DNA of 14,290 nucleotides, taken from assembly GCA_032353305.1 (NCBI GenBank), contig JAUCNG010064442.1, positions 1 to 14,290 on the forward strand, given 5' to 3'. The position numbers and the translations under genes are program-made. The first letter of the stretch is position 1; every line of letters begins with the position of its first letter. The notes under the pieces are model-generated. The model did no database searches, was not told the origin of the DNA, and saw only the letters and a program-made list of their open reading frames with translations. Source of the stretch: Cephalothrix spiralis. Its lineage: Eukaryota; Nemertea; Palaeonemertea; Archinemertea; Cephalotrichidae. Below, piece after piece: positions 1-10,000 of this stretch.

Positions 1-900
1 CATCAGTTTTTATAAATACATCACCGTTTGAGCTGTACTGTTTAAGCGAAATGCCGTTTTTCGCCGCTAGTGGCGCCATTGTGACGTAATTCGACTTCTC
101 ATATAGCCTTTGGGAATCCCCATCCCGGTACCACATTTGTCTATATTACTCTCTGTCTACTGTGCAAAAGTGGTTACAATCCCAAAAGTACAATACTCAT
201 TTCAATAATTCCACTAAATTGTGTATTTCTATTGGTTGGGTTGAAATGGCCTATTATTGGCAAGATAATGCAATGCGCAATTTTGTAAATAATTTAGAAC
301 GTCATTTCTCAGGTATGAAGTGTGATCCAAATAAAAAAACATACTGTTTTAAAGTCCCGCATGGCAAATAAGTCACAAAATATTCAAAAAAGATAACTTA
401 ATTTTAATTATAGAGAAAATCTGCACGAAACAAGAATTAAGTGTGAAGTCCACGTGTTTATGCCAAAAAATGCATCAGAAATGATATACCTAACTTTATT
501 AATAATCTAGATAAAATAAAGATAAAATTTACACTCATAGTTTAAAAAAGCGTTTTATCTCTATACAAAAGGAAGCAATCTTCGGTTGTCGATAGTCATT
601 GTTACTGTTGTAGTAGGACTTAGAAATATAATATCAAAAATAAGTCTTACTAAATTCAATCTAAATTTTATAAAATTGAAAATTTAAATTTGAGAATTAT
701 CCTTATATTTAGGTTTGCCCACGCACTTATGACTTTTATAGTTCTGCGTGGGTACTCCTTATTGTGTTAATTTTCTCTCTCCTTTTTCTTCTTTATTATA
801 ATATCAAGAATAATATGTTGTACATGATTGAAAGAATATGGTTCCTTCCTCGGGATTAGGGAAGTCCTTTTTTTATCTATACTTTTCATTTTTTGTTTAG
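1..900 (+). other. Intronic or upstream sequence before the first visible exon
   Basis: This is presumed to be the 3' part of an ABCC10 intron, because the exon at 901 begins in the middle of NBD1. A 69-codon frame at 162-371 has no recognisable motif. An 8-bp perfect inverted repeat (CCCACGCA at 718-725, TGCGTGGG at 745-752) surrounds a 19-base loop. The rest is AT-rich with no supported feature. Confidence 0.5.
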
Positions 901-1090
901 GACAAGCAAGTATACTTACTCGATGACCCGTTTGCCGCAGTTGACAGACATGTGGCGCAGCATATATTTACGAAGTGCATCATGGGATTATTGCGGGAAA
1001 AGACCCGAATTGTGAATACTCATCAAACACACTTTCTTCAAGCTGCTGATAACATTTTGATTTTACAGGATGGAAAAATTGTTGATTCAG
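901..1090 (+). CDS. ABCC10: ABCC10-like exon: end of NBD1 (Walker B, D-loop, H-loop)
   Basis: The acceptor is TTTTGTTTAG at 891-900 and the donor is GTAAAT at 1091. The exon reads from phase 0 and ends in phase 1. It encodes [15 protein letters not shown], the Walker B and D-loop, then the H-loop in [10 protein letters not shown] and a final DGKIVDSG turn. The catalytic Glu after Walker B is Asp, as expected for the degenerate first nucleotide site of ABCC proteins. The preceding exon with Walker A and the signature motif must lie left of the window, because no such motif is found in 1-900. Confidence 0.93.
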
Positions 1091-4000
1091 GTAAATCATA
1101 ATCCTTTAAGACCATATTGGAAATCCGATTTCAATATATAGAAATCACCCATGCTGAATTTCTTTTTATGGCACTCGACCCATGTAGTATTGACTATAAA
1201 CTAAAGATGAAAAAAACCACTGACACGAAGGTTGAAACGAGACGTTATAACACGGACACTCATTGATCCTCATTGAACAAAAATCGGCAACAAAGATTTA
1301 GCAAAATTTTCGGCGTTTGCTTTATTATGAATGATTTGTAAGACGTGTGTTTTGTCATTTCCAAAAAGTGATTCCGTAAATACGTTACGCTACGAACATA
1401 GATAATAGATGCATCAGTTTCGGGACACTTCGGGAATTTCCGCCTTCTTCCGAAGATGATAATTCTCTCATAATAATTCTGTCAATTTATTTTCTGTTTG
1501 TAAAGATTTTGGTCGCCATTTGTATCCACGTGCTTTCGGATTTTCTCAATTTCGGAAGCAAGATTCCCGAAAGTATCCGTAGTGTGACGTAACTACGGAA
1601 TCACTTTTCGGTTCTTGTTTAAGAAGCAACTTCAAAGTTCGGAAGAAATTGATAAGAAGCGTAACGTAAGCAAATAAAAACTCAAAATTTCTTCAGAATT
1701 ACATTTTAGCTATTAAAATTGTGGATTTTATTCAACATAGCGAGCAGACACTGATAACCCTCTAACTCATTAATACTTTTGCAGGTACACCAAACATCAT
1801 CCTTGGGTCAGAGCGTGTACGTGATATTGAAAATACTGAAAAGAAACCAGAAGAGGATACAACTGAGGCCATAACAAACGAAGTTGGGGATAAATTAGTA
1901 AAAGAAGAAGAAAAGGAAACTGGAGTTGTTTCTCTTCATGTTTATAAAAGATATTGGCAAGCTGTTGGTCCGTGTCTTGCTCCCTTAGTCCTTATATTCC
2001 TTTTACTCATGCAAGGTATGTTTTTATATAACTTTTCATAATTTTCATTGTACATATTTCTTTCCTTTCTTCTCTCTAGCAAGGGAAAGAGGAGTCCGCT
2101 AAAACCTGGCGAAAGTATGTGTAAATTCTGTGAACACCCTCTCTGATGCCCAAAAGGAAGGGTTAGATGTACAGTGCCAATTTTAATTTGTAATTAAGTT
2201 TTTCATAAAAGAAAAAAAATGTAGGGTTTTTTAACTGGGTTATACGTTTCAAAACGTTTCAAGACCGTACGTGTTTGCATACAATAATTGAATGATTTTG
2301 ATAATAACGTTTTGTACTTTTCCTTATTTTTAGGATCAAGAAATATCAATGACTGGTGGCTTGCTTATTGGGTTTCGCATTCCCATGTCGGGACCCATGG
2401 AAATAATACTACTATTATGTAAGTTTCTTAACTTTTCTTTATTATAATTCTACTTCAAAGGAATAGTCAATACTACTTGGGCCGAGTTACAAACTAATAA
2501 ATAATCCAAAATAATTATATTTCATAATAGTTTCGTTCCTTCTCTAAGAGTAATAATCAAAACATTTTGCTGTAAACGGCGGTTTCATTAACATGTTTAT
2601 ATTTATTCCGCTTTTCACGAATTTCGCGACGAAACTCTTAGTCCGTTGAAAAGGACCGTATTCGAGCAAACGACCAGTCTACTGATCTATTGCTTGAAGT
2701 TAAGAATGGATAACCTGTGGGTAGGAATTATCACGTAATTGTTAACCGTGGGGTCTATGGAACCTATCATATTATACTATTAATCTATCATATTATACTC
2801 TGAAGAAGCCTGAAATGGCGAAAGCTTAATTATAATTTCGTCTGTTTTATTTATTGGCCGTACGCGTTACCATTGTTATTACTGACCTCTATATTTTATT
2901 TTCTACAGTGAATTTGATCATTTTCTTTCAGACCACTGAACAATTTTACCAATTTAACATCAGCAGAAGATCGTGTTTCCTATTATCTGACTGTTTATGG
3001 AATTCTTGCTGGTGCAAATTCAGTTTTTACGTTATTCAGAGCCTTTTTATTTGCATATGGTGGAATATGTGCTGCGAGTGTTATTCATAACAGGTTGTTA
3101 AGGAGTATTCTTAGGGTAACTATACTTAAACATAATTAAGGCAATTTTTATTGATTGGTTTACGGATCAGCTTTTAAAAAATCCCGTCGGCGCTGTGCAG
3201 TGGCGGAGAATTTTTTTTCGGACAAGTTGAAAAAATTCGTTTTCTATTGAATGCGTTAAATAAGTGATTTGAAATAGAAGGCTACAATTTGTAAAATTAT
3301 TCAAAAATCCACAGACGCAGATACAATATTTTTAATAATTTTGTTTAATTTTAACTTCTTCATACTATGCTAAAGTATAGGCTTTTCTGGGAATTTGCAT
3401 CTCCCTTCCAACGTTTAGTAAACGTAATGCGGATACTGGCCCCTCGTTCATTAGGGTAACTTCTTCGGTGATACAAAACAAATTATACATTATTTCGGAC
3501 AAGTTTTAAAAAAATCCGTTTTCTATTGAATGCGTTAAATAAGTGATTTTATATCCTGATTTAAGATATATACCTAAAACCCGGCGTACTTAACAGTCTA
3601 CACTGCAATACTATCTATATTTTAAAATATACATGTACTTTGCTTCAGCCGGTGACGAAATTCTCGGACACCGATCGAATGCGTTAAATAAGTGATTTTA
3701 GATACATGTACCTGATTTTAGATACCACACGCCGGAATGTAAATGGAACATGTTCTGGTTCAATTCACCATTCTATTATAATATTAAACTTGAGAATCTA
3801 AAAACAAATTTTGCATTTTGCTGCCGACGAGAAAGATTTTTAAATTTCAATATCTTTTTTGAAATATAGTTTAGTACTGCTACGTAAAAACGATGTTTCG
3901 AATTAACCGCTCCTAGCATAGTTAAGTATATATAAGTAACTTATGAGCTTGTATTGCACATGTGTTGCCTTTGACTTATTTTGCAAGAACGATTCTGTCA

Positions 4001-7000
4001 TTTCAGGCTCCAATGGTGTTCTTCGATACGACCCCTCTTGGCCGTATTTTGAACCGCTTTTCGTCCGATGTTTATGGTGTGGATGATGGTTTACCTTTTG
4101 TTCTCAATATTTTGTTGGCTTTAGTATATGGTCTAGCTGGTACTATTATTATCACGTGTTATGGGTTACCATGGTTTCTTGTTTTTTTGGTTCCAATCGC
4201 TGCCATTTATTTCTTCATACAGGTAGGATATAGTTGGGGTTAGTCTAAAAGACAGAAATTCAAAACCGAACGTTTGCAAAACCGAAAGGTCATAAGAAAT
4301 TCTATAAGAACGAATGGACAAAAATTTTAAAAATTAACTTGTTAAAATTTAATTTTAAACTTAATTCTAACATATTTAAGTTTTTCTACAACTTCGGTCT
4401 TTTTTTCAATATTTACAAAAAACCTTTCGGTCTTATAGAATCTTTCGTGCGTTCTGTCTTTTGGAATTTCCTTCTTTTGGGCGAATCCCGTGATAAGTTT
4501 TAAGTACGAATAAGCTGTAAAAGCTGTACTCGGGAGTAACGCGTTCAGCTGTGTTCTAAAAAAAAGTGCTACCCTGTCAACGGACAGGTGTTCTCTATTC
4601 TAAAATCAAGTAAACGGGAACTCACTCTCACTGGTTTACTCAGACACTCATCGGGCTTCGGCAAGGACCATTTTGTATATATCAGATCTGTTAGAGTTCA
4701 CCCCGAAGGGAGGGAGCTTCTCTTGCGTAAACACCCCATTCCACGTATTTTACCTGACCGAGACAAAAACAACTTGGACGCAATATGAGCTGAGAAACTT
4801 GCCTAATAAAACGTCCCTCATGATGTGTTCGAATGCACAAGACCAGAATCCCGGGATTCCGAGCCACATGATTGTACTTACTTGTGTATGTTTTTCTATG
4901 TTTTAGAAATATTACCGAATGACTTCCAGGGAGTTAAAGAGACTCACTAGTGTGACATTATCGCCAATTTATGCACATTTTTCTGAATCTGTCGCCGGCC
5001 TTGTTACAATACGTGCTCTAAGGCAAACAAATAGGTAAGTACATGTACATGACAATAGCACTTAGCGCTCCCACTTCGAAACCTCGGCCAATATAGTTGA
5101 TTTTACCGCCCTGTGTCTGACCCGGTCATAACCCTAAATACATATAGTCCCCGTCCACCTAGAAGTCCTAGAAGACCTTGTTTGTGTACTACTTCAAAAG
5201 TAAACAAAGTCGTTTTGAGTAAACCAAAAAGTTCTTCCTTTCGGATTATTATTATTATAAAAGAATAATTATTAAGCCTTATAGCATCATCAAAAATCTC
5301 GCTGTTGAAAAAAGAGTATTCAAATTTCAACGAGACTGTTCAAGACTATGGAGAAAAATTCATATAAAGTAACTCAAGTACCATCTGCGCTTTAAAGCTT
5401 TATTTAAGCATTGCAACAAGCTAAATGAAGAAGAGTTTCCATAAACCAACCGGTCACTGGTATTTCGAACAGTTCATTATCTAAAAGTAATTTTATTTAA
5501 AATTATATAATTATATTTAATTAATCTTTATTTAAAAACAATTGTCACAACAGTCAACATTATTTACATTAAATATGAAATAAAAAAGGCCCTAAGTTAA
5601 CATTGTATTTGCAATAATTAAAGTTATGACTTCATTCAAATTCATTATCCATTTCGTAATAACAATGTTACGTCAAAAATGTCTTTAATAACTTTTCTAA
5701 TCTTTCGCAACAACCTTACATACCAAGGTGCTTTAATTCCAAGAGATTTTGAAAGTTTTTTTAAGAAAGAACGTTCACCCCTCATCAGATAATTAAACTT
5801 CCTGATGCAATCTTTAAGTTTGGTGTTATCTCCTTTTTCAATTTTTTCTATCGTTTTTTCATTTGCGAGAATAGGAACTAAGAATAGTGCTTGATTAAGC
5901 ACATGTTCATCATAACCTTGTTCAAATTCAAACATGCAATAATTACTATCACAATAACCTTCAGAAATTACTACTATCATTTTGACGCTTGTCTGTAAAA
6001 CATTTTGTATGCAGTCAATAATGTCATGTCCTGGGAGAAATTCGTCTTCGTGGTCCATTACCTTTAATCCTTCATGTTTTAACCATGGCGATATTCCTTC
6101 CTTAACGAATGAATCAGAATCATCAACTTTGTAGGATAAAAACACATCATATGGCTTATCACTGTCATCAATATCAAAATAGTGGAAATGAATATACGAA
6201 TAGGCAAGCCATTCCAATAATTTGTTATAGAATGATACCAAACAATACACAAATAAAAATAATAACATAAGCATTTCAATATAAATAAAGTTAACTTCAA
6301 ACCAATTTAAATCTCGAACTTTTTTCCCAGTGTGAAAGCCATAATAACCTGAAACACACGTAAGGTCATCGATATCCATGAATTTTGACGGATTTTTCTG
6401 CATCTCCTCCCAGGTAATGTATAAAGAAAATGAGTGACAATTAAGAGGGTTATTAGTCATATATATTTTTTTTAATCGACTGTAAATTAATTTGTCTGCA
6501 GGAAATTCTCCAAGTTTGTTATACCTGAGATCAAGGATTTCTAACGCTGGGTACTGGTCATTTAGTAAATAAGTTTGTACGTTCTCGAGTTTGTTATAAC
6601 TTAGATTCATTTCTTTAACAGAATCGAAGATATAATAGCCAAATATTTTATTATCCATATATTCTAAATAATAACTATATAAATTTTCTCCGGAAGAAAT
6701 GCCTCGCAAGTTATTATAACTTAAGTCAACCTTGTCTGTACTCGGATGAAATTCTGGAATTAATGTCAGGTTTCTGTTCTTACAATCAACATAAATAGTA
6801 CCTAAGTTTTTCGCTCCACCTTTGACAGCTTTGTGTTTAAAAAAACAGTCGCAGCGTTCGGGGCAGCATGTTTCACATTGAGCTTTGGTTATTTTAGACA
6901 TAAAGTCATGCCTCATCAGAGAAGAAATTTGACGATTTCTTAAACTTTTGGGTGATGCACAACGATAATCCAGAAATTCAGGAATAATGTCCTTCAGAAG

Positions 7001-10000
7001 AAGCCTTCTTCTTCTGTCTGATAAAAGTTTATTCAAAGTTGTATTAAAATCTTTCATTTCAAGATTACATTCAATAGAATTAAGAATTACCCTGTAAGTC
7101 GCAAAAAAATTAGCATGTAAATTCAATATACTAAATGTTTTAGCAATATCTATAAAACTATCCAAAAAAATCAACTTAGATACATTATTATTTCTTAAAT
7201 CAATTACTCCTCTTTGTTCGTATTTCAAGGGATTCAATAACAGTCCGTTATCATAAAAACGAAATCGTTGAAATTCTATAAAAGAATCAGTTAAATCAAG
7301 ATGAAGAAAATGAATAAGAGCAGTGTCTGTTATTCTGTTTGATGTTAGGTTAAGATACTTGATCCTATGTATCCTTCCATTTCTATTATATCCTAAAACA
7401 AACCATTTTGGAATTTTATTCAATAAGTTTCCTCCAAAATTAAGAAATAAATTTCCTAAATCCAATGAATTCACATCAAACGAAATTTCGACAAAATAGT
7501 TTTGGCAAAGGTCAATAGCACGCAGTAACGATGTATTTTTGAACATTTGAGGGTGTAGGAAAGTGAGATTATTAAATGATAAGTTTAGCTCCAGGAGTTG
7601 ATGCAAATTCATAAATATTTCCTCCGATAATTCATCAATTTTGTTTCTAGATAAATCAAGATATTCCAATTGCGATATATTTTTGAAGATAGAAGATGGC
7701 AAAATCCTCAGGTTATTTCCAGATAAAATCAATTTATGAAGCTCTAGTCTTTCATGAAAGGTACCTTCATCAACGTAATCAATTTTAGATTGGCTTATAT
7801 GAATTTCATAAACCGGTCCAGCTAGTTCAAAACACGATGCATTTAATGTTCTTTTTTTACCTAGCGAATGTGATTTCAATATTCGAATTTCCCGATAGGA
7901 ACCAAAATAGAAACAAGGAATAGGATAATCAAATGTGCAATTGGAAAATGCTATTTTTGCCCCAGATTTATGAATCATGTACTCTTCAAATGATTCAACA
8001 AATGACGGAAGCCCCCTTTTTTCATCAACAGTTACTTTGCCGGATACCAAGTCTTCCGATAGAGTAATATTCCCTTTAACAGCACAGTTTTCGACATCCA
8101 AAAAATGTAACTTTTTTGTTTTTCGAATTACATGATGTAAATGAACATTTTTTATATCATGTAAAGTTAATTTTTCAAGTGATGGCATCTCAAACAAACC
8201 AAGTAAGGTTAAAATAAATTCTAATACACCGTTATCCTTACTTATACTCAATTGGGTTAAACTTTTCAAATGATTATTCTCTCTTTTCTCAATATCAAAA
8301 ATGTTATCGATGACTTTGCGCCAAGACGTTCTCACACCTGTTCTTTCCTGTGATATTTCCATATACTTAAAGTTAATTAAACATGACTTACTGTCGATAT
8401 TTGAACAATAGTTCTTAATAAATGAGTTAAGATTCATGTATTCATGTAATCTTAATTCCTCCGAAAACAATGTTACACTTGAAGATTTCAGCATCAAATG
8501 GGTCACTGTCAGCCGATTGGTTATTTCAAAAAACAGTTTATAGTCCAGATGACAATTTTGTATTTGTAAAACCCACCGCTTAGAACTTTTATGTTTAATT
8601 TGAGAACTTGCGTCAAAATTGGGTCTACTACCATGAATTACATACGTGTGTATATTATCATGTTTGTTTGCATCATGGAAATTACCGTACATGAGACATC
8701 TTCTGAAATCAATTTTCTTGTTTTGAGAGAAAAATGATGTAACCGCATCAATACGACACTCAAAAGACAAAGCAATATATTCCGAAACTTTATTTTCCGT
8801 GGTCTGGATAAGTGTATTCATAAATTCTTCGTCAATAGTATTGCATATATCAGGAACAAAATCTATTAAAACACAATTTACTTTATCTTCATAGACAAAA
8901 TTGCACTGAATTGAAGAATGAATATCATGAGCATTTAATTTGACGATACGGTGTTCATAAATGATAGATCCATGAAACATCGGAATGTATATCGTTAAGA
9001 AATGTATTACACTCCAAAATAATTTTGCTTCCATCTTCATTAATTAACATCTGAAATAATATAATAAAATGTTTTCATCTCTAATTTAACTAGATGAGAA
9101 AATCACAATGATATCGCAAACAAAATAATTGAAATAACTTCAAATCCCTGGCTTCAAATATCATTCATTACATTTAATAATAAATTAATTAAGTTTAATC
9201 AAAACATAACGCGATTCAATTCTGATTTCAATGTACTCACGGACAATAAATTTTAGACGAATTTTAAAATTCATAAGACTACATGAGACACACGTTTACA
9301 TGTAACGAGAATTAAACATGGCTTTATAGTCTTTATACAAAATATGAGTTACACTGACTAACAGAACTTTTTAAATCGATATTATGTATTGTTGCAATAT
9401 ATAGATTGAAATTAAATATTATGACTGAATTCAACCATGCAAAATCTTTTTTTATGATCCATAATCGTTACGTACTCTAAATTTATGTGTTATGATAAAT
9501 GACCATGACTTTTTACTTTCCTTGTCCTTATCTTATTCTATATCGGTTGGTTAAAGTAGTTTTATACGTACTAATAAATTTAGAAGGCGAATTTCAAAAT
9601 TAAGGAGCACTACGTAGGAGTATGGACTGAGGATTCTAAGAGTAGCTTATTATTTGCAATATTTTCAAAAAAATTGCAATATTTTCAAAAAATTTGCAAA
9701 AATAGCAGTGCCAAAAAAATGCAAAACATTTAAAAAAAAAGAATCTGCTGATATGTATAAAAAATTGTCCCAATTAGGATCGATTAGTGAATAACAAATT
9801 CAGAAATAACTTGATTTATGATCTTCTCATGTAATGCAGATGATATTGTGCTATTCTCTGAAAGCCCAGATATGGAGCCTGTTAAAATTTAATAATTTTG
9901 GTCATCAAACTATTATTTAAAGATAATATTTAAATGTCAAATTATTCTTTTTTCAGATTTAATGCTTTGAATGAACGTCACTTAGAAAATAATCAAATTG

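Larger units (their letters stand above)
4223..4906 (+). other. ABCC10-like intron carrying a MITE and a SINE-like copy
   Basis: GT-AG intron of 684 bp. Its left part is the inverted-repeat element and its right part the SINE-like copy. Little unassigned sequence remains between them. Confidence 0.7.
9041..9956. other. 5' flank of the nested receptor gene and intron end
   Basis: This is the upstream region of the - strand receptor and the end of the + strand intron. On the - strand, TATA-like strings (GTATAAAG and CTATAAAG) lie near 9321-9340, roughly 290 bases before the start codon; no promoter can be confirmed. It also holds an AT-rich tandem repeat near 9654-9702. No exon is supported. 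Confidence 0.5.

Noticed and set aside
162-371. 69-codon + strand frame before the first exon, with a CAG/GTATGA donor-like site inside
   Set aside because: No recognisable motif, no link in frame or family to ABCC10, and frames of this length are expected by chance in a window this size.
2909-2931. Alternative splice acceptor TACAG at 2904-2908
   Set aside because: Joining from the previous exon at this site leads to an in-frame TGA shortly after.
2854-3090. 78-codon frame across the exon at 2932-3115
   Set aside because: It is another reading frame over a real exon; the ABCC frame gives the conserved protein.
3195-3210. hAT-like terminus GCAGTGGCGGAGAA
   Set aside because: No opposite inverted end or flanking duplication was found, so an element cannot be supported.
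4588-4906. Two overlapping frames (66 and 77 codons) in the intron before exon 4907
   Set aside because: They lie in the SINE-like repeat, are not conserved in its second copy, and show no domain.
6079-6300. 73-codon - strand frame within the receptor gene
   Set aside because: Shadow frame of the receptor membrane/TIR region.
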